Shown here piece by piece: positions 1 through 6,015 of a stretch of DNA of 7,717 nucleotides; the stretch's first letter is position 1; the number at the start of each line of letters is the position of its first letter. The stretch spans positions 1 to 7,717 of the forward strand of contig JAGCSD010000184.1 of assembly GCA_017964345.1 (NCBI GenBank). The letters are read 5' to 3'. Source of the stretch: Clostridia bacterium (GTDB taxonomy: Bacteria; Bacillota; Clostridia; Christensenellales; QALW01). Below the pieces are notes generated by a model, which saw only the letters and a list, made by a program, of their open reading frames with translations, did not search any database and was not told the DNA's origin. The translations under genes were made by a program, and so were the position numbers.

Positions 1-2
1 AT

Positions 3-788
3 TCTGCGCTCGCAAACCATGATTTCAAAGTCTTCTATCATCCTAAATACAATATTGAATATGATCGTCCCGACGGCTGTGAGGCGCTGGTGCGCTGGTA
101 TAATCCGGAACGAAACGAGTATATGCAACCCGGTGTGTTTTTGCCGTTGTTTGAAGCCAACCACTTTGTCATCAAGTTGGACCACTACATCTATGAACAG
201 GTTTGTATTTATATTGAGGATGCCGTGGCGCACGGGCAGGACTTGTATCCGGTGTCGGTCAACGTATCCCGCGTTACTGCAGTGCAGAGTGACTTCCTGC
301 CGTACTATATTTCCATCAAGAAACAGCATAACATCGCCGATGGCTTTATTACGATTGAGTTTACCGAAAGCTTTGCGTACGAAGATTACGATATGCTGCG
401 CGAAATCGTCAATGCGCTTCACAAAAACGGTTTCAAGTGCTCGATTGATGATTTCGGATCCGGATTCTCTTCTTATAATATTTTGAAGGAATTGCCGATG
501 GATGAAATCAAGCTGGATCGCTTCTTTATTGAAAAAGGGTTAGCTCCCGAACGGGATTTAAAAATTCTTTCCAGCGTCATCACGTTGGCGCGCGACCTTG
601 GCATGAAGGTTACGCAGGAGGGCGTTGAAACCGTTGAGCAGCTTGCCCTGATGAAAAAGCTCGGCTGTCATGTTATCCAAGGATATCATTATTCCAAACC
701 GCTTTGCCAGGATGATTATGTGTCCTTCTTGGCACAAAAATCTCACAGCAGTCTGTTTGTCGATCGTAGCCGCATTACCATCGATTGA
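3..788 (+). CDS. EAL-domain cyclic-di-GMP phosphodiesterase, C-terminal part (5' end outside window)
   Basis: EAL domains hydrolyse the second messenger cyclic di-GMP to pGpG. The frame is open from the window edge, so 261 C-terminal residues are visible and the true start lies upstream. The GTG at 90 is only the Val of the E-A-L-V-R-W motif (visible residues 27-32), not a start. The domain appears catalytically complete. It has the EAL glutamate, SVNVS with its Asn, a T-I-E-F-T-E-S segment for the usual LELTES, I-D-D-F-G-S-G-F, the I-K-L-D lysine, Q-E-G-V-E-T, and the closing Q-G-Y. One small departure is Y-H-P-K where Y-Q-P-K is usual (visible residues 12-15). The protein ends about 30 residues after Q-G-Y with no extra domain. 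Any N-terminal PAS, GGDEF or membrane part would lie outside the window. A strong terminator follows the stop, so this gene is the end of its transcript. The family call is firm; activity is inferred from motifs. Confidence 0.95.
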   Translation, partial: SALANHDFKVFYHPKYNIEYDRPDGCEALVRWYNPERNEYMQPGVFLPLFEANHFVIKLDHYIYEQVCIYIEDAVAHGQDLYPVSVNVSRVTAVQSDFLPYYISIKKQHNIADGFITIEFTESFAYEDYDMLREIVNALHKNGFKCSIDDFGSGFSSYNILKELPMDEIKLDRFFIEKGLAPERDLKILSSVITLARDLGMKVTQEGVETVEQLALMKKLGCHVIQGYHYSKPLCQDDYVSFLAQKSHSSLFVDRSRITID

Positions 789-797
789 CGGATTCCC

Positions 798-830
798 AAA
801 CTTCCGGCGTGACCGGAAGTTTCTTATTTT
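798..830 (+). terminator. Rho-independent terminator after the EAL gene
   Basis: A perfect 10-bp inverted repeat, AAACTTCCGG at 798-807 and CCGGAAGTTT at 813-822, closes on a 5-nt loop (CGTGA). It is followed by a T-rich tail, CTTATTTT, at 823-830. It begins 10 nt after the stop codon of the EAL gene and separates that gene from the next transcription unit. Confidence 0.9.
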
Positions 831-983
831 GTCGGTATTTTTAGGAGGGGGCGTCCTTGACGCGGAAAACCGGTTAAAACAAGCTTTTCAGAACAGTTCT
901 CGCCTTAAAACGCGCGTTTTTCTGCTTCTTCGCGCTTGCCCCGAACGAGCAGGTGTGATAAAGTAAACAGGGAGGCGTGAATC
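831..983. other. Intergenic region upstream of the Spo0A_C gene, with two palindromes
   Basis: There is no coding sequence here. Two perfect palindromic stretches lie close together: AGAAC-A-GTTCT at 890-900 and AAAACGCGCGTTTT at 907-920. They could be operator sites for dimeric regulators, but I recognise neither as a known box. An AGGAGGGGG run at 843-851 looks like a ribosome binding site, but no reasonable reading frame follows it. A weak promoter candidate is listed separately. Confidence 0.5.
936..962 (+). promoter_or_regulatory. Weak candidate promoter for the Spo0A_C gene
   Basis: TTGCCC (936-941) and GATAAA (957-962, preceded by TGT as in an extended -10) are 15 bp apart, shorter than the ideal 17. 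The same -35 at 17-bp spacing would face TAAAGT at 959-964. The terminator upstream implies that some promoter must lie between 831 and 970, and this is the best candidate I can see. Transcription from it would begin next to the ribosome binding site. Confidence 0.3.
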
Positions 984-1325
984 ATGCAAACACAGATTGA
1001 ACAGGAACTGATTCGGCTTGGAATGAACCGCCGAAGTAAAGGGTTTTCGTACTGCACCCATGCAATCGGAGAACTTTGCCGTGAGCCGTTTTTGCCTGCG
1101 AAGACCGTGTATGCGCGCGTGGCTCAGGCATGCGGCGCGCACAGCGCTTCGGTGGAACGGGACATTCGCTATACCGTGGAAAAAACGTGGGAAACGGGCG
1201 ACTGGCGGCAGATAGATCGTCTGTTCGGCTATACCGTATGCCGGGAAAGGGGCAAACCGACCAACCGGGAGTTTTTGTGCCGCCTGGCGGAAAAAATCCG
1301 CATGGAATCAGACCGCGACGCATAA
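984..1325 (+). CDS. Stand-alone Spo0A C-terminal (DNA-binding) domain protein, no receiver domain
   Basis: This is a 113-residue protein made up almost entirely of the DNA-binding effector domain of Spo0A, the master regulator of sporulation. Recognisable landmarks in order are L-x-x-L-G (9-13), K-G-F-x-Y (19-23), a helix-turn-helix region with V-Y-A-R-V-A (42-47), the recognition helix S-V-E-R-D-I-R-Y (56-63), W-E-x-G-D (69-73), L-F-G-Y-T-V (80-85), and G-K-P-T-N-R-E-F (90-97). Full Spo0A is about 260 residues with an N-terminal phospho-acceptor receiver domain. Here an in-frame TGA sits two codons before the ATG and a terminator lies upstream, so no receiver is fused or hidden. GGGAGG at 970-975 with an 8-nt spacer supports the start. 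The membrane protein gene follows after 40 nt, probably in the same transcript. It is likely a cytoplasmic transcription regulator that does not depend on phosphorylation. Its targets are unknown. It is a paralogue rather than Spo0A itself. Confidence 0.85.
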   Translation: MQTQIEQELIRLGMNRRSKGFSYCTHAIGELCREPFLPAKTVYARVAQACGAHSASVERDIRYTVEKTWETGDWRQIDRLFGYTVCRERGKPTNREFLCRLAEKIRMESDRDA

Positions 1326-1365
1326 GGTAGAGTGAACGGCAAAAACGCCGGCAAGGAGAAGCGTT

Positions 1366-1932
1366 ATGGTAAAACGAACAATTCCGCCGATCACGGCGGT
1401 TCTTTTGTCCGTGATCGGGTTTGCGGCAGGTTTGCATTTACAGTCGCTCCTAAAAAGCGATACGCTTGCGGTGGCAAAGGGATGTTTTTCGTTCGGACTT
1501 TGGCAGCTGATGGAAGGAAAACCCTATGCGCTGTGCTGTCTGTTTGTTTTTTTGTCCGTTTTGTTTCATGCTTGTTTGCTTCTGTGCGGCACGCTTTCGT
1601 GGATTAGCTTTCCCGCTGTGCCGGCGGCGTTGTTCGGCATCGGATTCAAGGTGGGCGTCGCGTTTGCGTTCCTTTCACCCTGCGGGGTTTGGGAAACGGT
1701 TTGGCTCGTTGCCTTTTGTCTGCCGGTCTTGTTTGCTTCCTGCGCGCTCGCCTGCGGCGTGTGGGAGAGGCGATTGTATCATCTGAAACGCCGACCGGAT
1801 AACTCTGACCGTGCGTTTCTGCAGCGTGTGTTGCTCGGGTGTGCCGCTTTGATTGCGATTCTTTGCTTGTTTCTGCTGCCTGCCGTACTGTTGCCTTGCG
1901 GTTTTTACGCACTTTTTGACACGCTTTTATAA
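1366..1932 (+). CDS. Cysteine-rich five-helix membrane protein, possibly SpoIIM-like
   Basis: This protein has 188 residues and about five predicted membrane segments, roughly 8-27, 54-79, 82-103, 110-132 and 154-184, with a short basic loop W-E-R-R-L...K-R-R-P at 133-144. AAGGAG at 1353-1358 with a 7-nt spacer sets the start. I do not recognise it with certainty. The central pattern, a helix with G-I-G-F-K-V-G-V-A-F-A-F-L, a G-x-W turn, then a helix with L-P and a basic exit, resembles the order in SpoIIM, the membrane subunit of the DMP complex that remodels septal peptidoglycan during engulfment. SpoIIM is usually about 200-215 residues, so the length is close. Neighbours (a Spo0A_C protein before, a DacF-type carboxypeptidase after) are consistent with that. 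Twelve cysteines, mostly inside predicted helices, are unusual. The membrane location is well supported; the SpoIIM relationship is an inference. Confidence 0.8.
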   Translation: MVKRTIPPITAVLLSVIGFAAGLHLQSLLKSDTLAVAKGCFSFGLWQLMEGKPYALCCLFVFLSVLFHACLLLCGTLSWISFPAVPAALFGIGFKVGVAFAFLSPCGVWETVWLVAFCLPVLFASCALACGVWERRLYHLKRRPDNSDRAFLQRVLLGCAALIAILCLFLLPAVLLPCGFYALFDTLL

Positions 1933-1933
1933 A
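1904..1933 (+). promoter_or_regulatory. Candidate promoter for the carboxypeptidase gene
   Basis: TTTACG (1904-1909) and TATAAA (1928-1933) are 18 bp apart, inside the last codons of the membrane protein gene. The -10 matches consensus at five of six positions and the -35 at four of six. An inverted repeat, TTTGACA (1915-1921) and TGTCAAA (1937-1943), is centred on this -10, as expected for an operator. A perfect TTGACA at 1916-1921 lacks a good -10 at the right distance. Confidence 0.35.
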
Positions 1934-1954
1934 AAATGTCAAACATAAAAAACG

Positions 1955-1994
1955 CCTTTTGAGCAAACAATACGCTCGAAAGGAGTTCTTTTTT
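1955..1994 (+). promoter_or_regulatory. Hairpin overlapping the ribosome binding site of the carboxypeptidase gene, with T run
   Basis: CCTTTTGAGC (1955-1964) pairs with GCTCGAAAGG (1974-1983) as a 10-bp stem with one G-U pair and a 9-nt loop. The 3' arm contains the first bases of the AAAGGAG ribosome binding site (1979-1985). Six T residues (1989-1994) follow, directly before the ATG. The element could hide the binding site or act as a weak terminator or attenuator. The pairing is read directly from the bases; the regulatory role is inferred. Confidence 0.5.
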
Positions 1995-3155
1995 ATGTTG
2001 AAAACCACATTGCGCCGTTCTTTCGGCGTTTTGATCGTTTTATTATTGATGATGTGTCCGCTCCTCGCGTCGGCAACGGAAGATGGCGAGGTCAAAACCA
2101 ATGCTAAGTCGTCGCTCCTGATGGACGCGGCAAGCGGCGAAGTGTTATTTGAAGAAAATGCATTGGCGCGGCTGCCGATTGCCAGTGTTACCAAAGTTAT
2201 GACGCTGAACCTGATTTTTGACGCCGTGGAAAGCGGGCAGATTTCCTTGGAGGAAAAAATCACCGTCAGTCCGCACGCGCAGAGCATGGGAGGATCTCAG
2301 GTATTTCTGGACGCGGGCTATGAGTACGAAGCGCAAGAGCTGATAAAAGCCATTATTATGGCATCTGCGAACGATGCGGCGGTCGCCATGGCAGAACAGG
2401 TGGCGGGCAGTGAAGAAGCATTTGCCGCGCAGATGAACAAAAAAGCCCAAAAGCTCGGCATGACGGAAACACATTTTGCCAACGCCACGGGGCTTCCCGC
2501 ACAGGAACATTACTCTTGCGCACGGGATGTGGCGTTGATGTCGCGCGAATTGCTGGGACACGAAGATTATTTTCGCTGGAGCACGCTCTGGACCGATGAG
2601 ATCCGCCATGAAAAGGACGGTCGCGTTACGGGGCTTGTCAATACCAACCGTCTGATCCGCACGCTTGCCGGGTGCGACGGCATCAAAACGGGTTCGACGA
2701 ATGAAGCCGGCTTTTGTATCGCCGCGACCGCGCAGCGGGACGGCAGACGCTATATCGCCGTGATCTTAGGAGACGCCACGGGCAAGGAACGCTTCGCGGA
2801 CGCCGGCAAACTGCTCGGGTACGCGTTTGCTTCCTTTGAAAGCAAAGTGATGTGCGCGGGGGGCGAAGTCGTGGAAACGCTTCCGTTGACCGGAGGCAGA
2901 GAAAAAAACGTGACCGTTACGGCGCGTGAAACGCTGCGCGTCAGCACCCGGCGCGACGGGAGCGAAACGCTTGAAACAAGCCTTGACCTGCCCGAAACAC
3001 TGCAGGCGCCCTTGCAGGCGGGGGAAGTTGTCGGTACGCTAACGGTTCTGAAAAACGGCACGCCTGTTGCGCAAACGGCGCTTGTTGCGCAAAATGATTG
3101 CCCGCGTGCGGGATTCTGGGATCGCTTAAAAGATATTTTCTCTTTCGGGAAATAG
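1995..3155 (+). CDS. D-alanyl-D-alanine carboxypeptidase, S11 family (DacF/PBP5-like), secreted
   Basis: A penicillin-binding serine peptidase that removes the terminal D-alanine from peptidoglycan pentapeptides outside the membrane. All three active-site motifs are present: S-V-T-K (Ser64, Lys67), S-A-N (124-126) and K-T-G (231-233). Residues 1-27 form a signal peptide (L-K-T-T-L-R-R, then a hydrophobic core, then A-S-A before T-E-D). A beta-rich C-terminal domain follows from about 285. The end (F-W-D-R-L-K-D-I-F-S-F-G-K) can form an amphipathic anchoring helix. At 386 residues it matches the family length. GGAG at 1982-1985, 9 nt before the ATG, supports this start. A TTG at 1959 would add 12 residues and place the binding site inside the gene. 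Proximity to a Spo0A_C protein, a SpoIIM-like protein and lysA points to the sporulation-linked DacF branch, but a vegetative DacA-type role is possible. Confidence 0.95.
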   Translation: MLKTTLRRSFGVLIVLLLMMCPLLASATEDGEVKTNAKSSLLMDAASGEVLFEENALARLPIASVTKVMTLNLIFDAVESGQISLEEKITVSPHAQSMGGSQVFLDAGYEYEAQELIKAIIMASANDAAVAMAEQVAGSEEAFAAQMNKKAQKLGMTETHFANATGLPAQEHYSCARDVALMSRELLGHEDYFRWSTLWTDEIRHEKDGRVTGLVNTNRLIRTLAGCDGIKTGSTNEAGFCIAATAQRDGRRYIAVILGDATGKERFADAGKLLGYAFASFESKVMCAGGEVVETLPLTGGREKNVTVTARETLRVSTRRDGSETLETSLDLPETLQAPLQAGEVVGTLTVLKNGTPVAQTALVAQNDCPRAGFWDRLKDIFSFGK

Positions 3156-3165
3156 GGAAGATTCA

Positions 3166-3194
3166 TTGACGAACGGGCAAAAATGTGGTATCAT
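3166..3194 (+). promoter_or_regulatory. SigA-type promoter of the lysA operon with extended -10
   Basis: TTGACG (3166-3171) and TATCAT (3189-3194) are separated by exactly 17 bp, and TG at 3186-3187 gives an extended -10. Transcription would start near 3201, only about 15 nt before the lysA ATG. This leaves no room for a lysine riboswitch or other leader. It starts 10 nt after the carboxypeptidase stop, and no terminator separates the two genes. Confidence 0.8.
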
Positions 3195-3215
3195 ATTCCA
3201 CAAGAGGTGGAAACT

Positions 3216-4544
3216 ATGAACCTGCATGAGAATATGTCCGTTAACGAACAAGGTCATTTGATGATCAGCGGCTGCGATACCGTGTTGCTCGCCAAGCGGT
3301 ATGGTACGCCGCTTTATGTACTTGACGAGGCACTTGTGCGCCGGAACTGCCGCGAAGCGGTTAACGCGATGAAAAAATACTTTTCCTCCGGACGTGTCAT
3401 GTATGCGTCAAAAGCGCTCAATACCAAGGCGGTTCTGCGGATAGCGGAAGAAGAAGGTCTGGGTATCGACACGGTTTCCGCCGGGGAGCTTTATACCGCG
3501 CTTGCCGCGGGTGTTGATCCGCAAAAGATTGAATTGCACGGCAACAGCAAAAGCGAGGAAGAAATCCGTATGGCGGTAGAAAACAGTATCTACTGCATCA
3601 TCGCCGACGGATTTGAAGAATTGAAACGCATTGAGCGTTTTTGCAAAAAGCTGAATAAGACGATTCGCGTTTCTCTGCGTATTCGTCCGAATATCGATGT
3701 TCACGCGCATCAGGCGGTACAGACCGCGCGTATGGACTGCAAATTCGGCTTCGGCATTTCTGACGGGCAAGCGATTCGCGCGGCGCAGATTGTGGCGAAA
3801 AGCGAATATATGATTCTGCACGGCATTCATTGCCATATCGGTTCGCAGATCTTCGACGAAAAGCCGTTCGTGCTTTTGTGTGAGCATTTGGTGGATTTCG
3901 CTTGTTCGGTGCGCGAACAAACGGGCGTGACGCTGGCGGAATTCAACTGCGGCGGCGGGTACGGCGTGCGCTATACCGACGCCGATACGCCCAAGTCCAT
4001 TGACGTGTTCCTGCGCCTGATGGCGGACACCCTGCACACGTTGTGCCGTGACAGAGAATTTCCCATGCCGTCGGTTTCCATTGAGCCGGGGCGGTTCATC
4101 GTGGGCGAAGCGGGTACGACGCTTTATACCGTCAACAGCCTGAAAGAGATCACGGGCGTGCGCACCTACTGTATGATCGACGGGGGAATGTTTGAAAATA
4201 TCCGCACGGCGCTTTATGACGCGCAGTACGACGCGGTCTGCGCTTCCCGTATGAGAGAAGAAGCGAACTATCCCGTGTCGCTCGCGGGGCGGTGCTGTGA
4301 ATCGGGCGATATGATCACCTGGAATTCGCCCATGCCGCACGTAAAACCCGGCGACGTGCTGGCGGTCTTTACGACCGGCGCGTACAACTATTCCATGGCG
4401 AGCAACTATAACCGGAATCCCGTGCCCGCGATGGTCTTGGTGGAAAACGGTCACGACGAGCTGATCGTCAAGCGTCAAAGCTATGAGCAGATCGCACAGA
4501 ACGACGTATTGCCCGCGCGTCTTGGGAAGGAGAAAACGGTATGA
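3216..4544 (+). CDS. lysA: Diaminopimelate decarboxylase
   Basis: This PLP-dependent cytoplasmic enzyme removes CO2 from meso-diaminopimelate to make L-lysine, the last step of lysine synthesis. It is a fold-III decarboxylase of 442 residues. Visible motifs are the PLP lysine in Y-A-S-K-A-L-N-T (Lys66), H-C-H-I-G-S-Q-I (205-212), the glycine-rich phosphate loop N-C-G-G-G-Y-G (244-250), E-P-G-R (290-293), D-G-G-M (322-325), C-E-S-G-D (361-365), and G-A-Y-N-Y (388-392) near the C-terminus. The start is ATG 3216, with GAGGTGG at 3204-3210 five nt upstream. An in-frame ATG at 3183 lies inside the promoter and cannot be in the main transcript. Most of the family reads G-P-x-C-E-S before the catalytic region; this protein has A-G-R-C-C-E-S, a small variation. 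It is first in the operon lysA-M50 protease-scpA-scpB, and its TGA overlaps the next ATG by 4 nt. Confidence 0.97.
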   Translation: MNLHENMSVNEQGHLMISGCDTVLLAKRYGTPLYVLDEALVRRNCREAVNAMKKYFSSGRVMYASKALNTKAVLRIAEEEGLGIDTVSAGELYTALAAGVDPQKIELHGNSKSEEEIRMAVENSIYCIIADGFEELKRIERFCKKLNKTIRVSLRIRPNIDVHAHQAVQTARMDCKFGFGISDGQAIRAAQIVAKSEYMILHGIHCHIGSQIFDEKPFVLLCEHLVDFACSVREQTGVTLAEFNCGGGYGVRYTDADTPKSIDVFLRLMADTLHTLCRDREFPMPSVSIEPGRFIVGEAGTTLYTVNSLKEITGVRTYCMIDGGMFENIRTALYDAQYDAVCASRMREEANYPVSLAGRCCESGDMITWNSPMPHVKPGDVLAVFTTGAYNYSMASNYNRNPVPAMVLVENGHDELIVKRQSYEQIAQNDVLPARLGKEKTV

Positions 4545-5245
4545 TTCTGCAACTGTTCTCGAACGGTTTTACATACGAGAATTTCCTGTTGATCCTTCTT
4601 TTGATCCCGACACTGCTCTTTTCACTTTCCTGCCATGAGTTTGCGCACGCGTTTGCCGCTTGGAAACAGGGCGACGGCTATGCCCGCGCCCAAGGCAGAA
4701 TGACGCTGAATCCCATCAAACATCTGGATCCGTTCGGTACGATCCTCCTGCTGCTGGTGGGCTTTGGCTGGGCAAAGCCCGTGCCGGTCAATCCCGGCGC
4801 GTTCCGGCACGGCAGACGGAGTGAATTTCTTGTTTCGATAGCCGGCATCCTTGCCAACGTGATGTTAGCGTTTATCGCGGTGTTTTTCGGACGCTTTTTC
4901 TCAAGCATTATTTATCCGAACGTCGCGTGGTTCTCGGATACAACGGGTTTTACGGCGGCGCAGATCATTTATCTGCTTTTCCAGTATCTCGCGTATGTCA
5001 ATCTGACACTCGCGGTGTTCAATCTGCTGCCGATCCCGCCGCTGGACGGCTACCGCATCCTTGTGTCGTTCCTGCCGTGGCGCATGAAGGCGACCACCAT
5101 GATGTTCTTAGAACGCTACGGATTTTTCATTTTGATCGCGCTGATGGTCTTCGGCGACCGTCTTGGTTTTCTTTCCACCGTGTCCGGCGCGCTGTTTGAC
5201 GGCATCGATTGGCTGGTCGGCTTGATCTTTTCCGGCGTGGCGTAG
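4541..5245 (+). CDS. Site-2 protease family (M50, YwhC-like) membrane metalloprotease
   Basis: A polytopic membrane zinc protease of 234 residues from the short M50 group that lacks a PDZ domain. Zinc ligands are visible in H-E-F-A-H (32-36) in the first membrane helix and the aspartate of [10 protein letters not shown] (161-170). The group's conserved [11 protein letters not shown] (56-66) and W-A-K-P-V-P-V-N-P (77-85) blocks are present. Further hydrophobic segments lie near 14-31, 65-76, 97-117, 140-160 and 193-205. AAGGAG at 4527-4532 with an 8-nt spacer sets the start. The ATG overlaps the lysA stop (ATGA), suggesting translational coupling. Members of this family cut proteins within the membrane, but substrates of the YwhC-like branch are largely unknown. 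Its place beside scpA and scpB is, from memory, a frequent arrangement in Firmicutes and does not by itself show a link to chromosome segregation. Confidence 0.95.
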   Translation: MILQLFSNGFTYENFLLILLLIPTLLFSLSCHEFAHAFAAWKQGDGYARAQGRMTLNPIKHLDPFGTILLLLVGFGWAKPVPVNPGAFRHGRRSEFLVSIAGILANVMLAFIAVFFGRFFSSIIYPNVAWFSDTTGFTAAQIIYLLFQYLAYVNLTLAVFNLLPIPPLDGYRILVSFLPWRMKATTMMFLERYGFFILIALMVFGDRLGFLSTVSGALFDGIDWLVGLIFSGVA

Positions 5246-5253
5246 GGGGAAGC

Positions 5254-6015
5254 ATGGAATTACAGCTGAAACTCAACCAATTTGAAGGTCCGCTCGATCT
5301 CTTACTGCACTTGCTTGAAAAAGACAAGATCGCTATTGAAGACATCTTTGTTTCCGACATCACGGAGCAGTATCTGGCGTATGTGGCGAACCTCAACGAA
5401 TTCGATATGGAAAACGCCAGCGAATTCTTGACCGTGGCGGCGCACCTTTTGGAAATCAAGTCCCGCGCGCTTCTGCCCAAGCCCGCGCCGCTGGAAGAGG
5501 GGGAAGAGGATCCCGAGCAGGCGTTGATCCGGCGCTTACAGGAATACAAGCTCTATAAAGAGGCGGGAGAAAAACTCCACGATATGGAGGAAGAAAATCT
5601 GCGCGTCTATTATAAGCTCCCGGAGGAAATACACTTGGAAGAGCGCATCGAGCTGGAAGAGTTGAAGCTCGACGCCCTGCTGACGGCGTTTTCCGACGTA
5701 CTGAAGCGCGTGGAGGGCAAGCAGATTCGCCGTCAACGTGAAATCCGACGGGATACGTATACCGTCAAGGGAAAAATGGCGTATATCCGGAGGCGGCTCG
5801 GCCGCAGAAGACAGATGTCTTTTTTCGACCTGTTTGAAGATGACGGAAACAAAAGCGAGGTCGTGACGACGTTTGCCGCACTCTTGGAATTGTGGCGAAA
5901 CCGCTTTTTGAAATTAGAGCAAAAAGAGAATTTCGGGGATATCACGGTACTGCTCAATTTGGACGCGCCGGAGAAAGCCCCGCGGGAGGAAACAGAAAAC
6001 GATGGAGAGGCTTGA
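5254..6015 (+). CDS. scpA: Segregation and condensation protein A (kleisin of SMC complex)
   Basis: ScpA is the kleisin subunit that bridges the heads of the SMC dimer and, with ScpB, forms the bacterial condensin acting on the nucleoid. The 253 residues show the family's opening L-x-x-F-E-G-P-L-D-L-L-L-H-L-L (7-21) and I-x-D-I (28-31) in the N-terminal SMC-neck-binding helices, and H-L-L-E-I-K-S-R-A-L-L-P (about 64-75). An acidic linker with many Glu residues follows, and a C-terminal winged-helix segment with F-A-A-L-L-E-L-W-x-x-R and F-G-D-I at about 206-229. Length is typical. The ATG at 5254 follows GGGGGA (5245-5250) after a short 3-nt spacer. A TTG at 5209 in the same frame would lie inside the protease gene and add residues before the conserved family start, so I reject it. 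The gene is 8 nt after the protease stop and overlaps scpB by 14 nt. Confidence 0.97.
   Translation: MELQLKLNQFEGPLDLLLHLLEKDKIAIEDIFVSDITEQYLAYVANLNEFDMENASEFLTVAAHLLEIKSRALLPKPAPLEEGEEDPEQALIRRLQEYKLYKEAGEKLHDMEEENLRVYYKLPEEIHLEERIELEELKLDALLTAFSDVLKRVEGKQIRRQREIRRDTYTVKGKMAYIRRRLGRRRQMSFFDLFEDDGNKSEVVTTFAALLELWRNRFLKLEQKENFGDITVLLNLDAPEKAPREETENDGEA

Noticed and set aside
754..765. TTTGTCGAT near 756 as a 0A box
   Set aside because: It is inside the EAL coding region, upstream of a terminator, and mismatches the last consensus base; probably chance.
90..788. GTG at 90 as the start of a 232-residue EAL protein
   Set aside because: The frame is open to the window edge and the GTG is the Val of the conserved E-A-L-V-R-W motif, so it is internal to the domain.
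857..885. TTGACG at 857 as a -35 element
   Set aside because: No acceptable -10 occurs 15-19 bp downstream (CAAGCT at 17 bp).
890..900. AGAACAGTTCT as an SOS (LexA) box
   Set aside because: The Firmicutes LexA box has GAAC and GTTC separated by four bases; here only one base separates them.
1916..1944. Perfect TTGACA (1916-1921) as the -35 of the carboxypeptidase promoter
   Set aside because: At 16-18 bp spacing the sequence (GTCAAA, TCAAAC, CAAACA) is a poor -10; the TTTACG/TATAAA pair is better, and TTGACA may instead be half of the inverted repeat.
1959..1994. TTG at 1959 as the start of the carboxypeptidase
   Set aside because: The good ribosome binding site at 1979-1985 and the signal peptide both fit ATG 1995; the extra residues would lie within the hairpin region.
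1646..2287. 213-codon open frame on the minus strand across the membrane protein and carboxypeptidase genes
   Set aside because: It spans two well-supported + strand genes and their gap, with low-complexity Arg/Thr-rich composition and no plausible start signal.
3183..3215. ATG at 3183 as the start of lysA
   Set aside because: It lies between the -35 and -10 elements of the lysA promoter and lacks a ribosome binding site; ATG 3216 has one at 5 nt.
3408..4478. 356-codon open frame on the minus strand opposite lysA
   Set aside because: It mirrors a codon-biased real gene, is rich in His, Arg and Gln as such shadows are, and shows no family motif.
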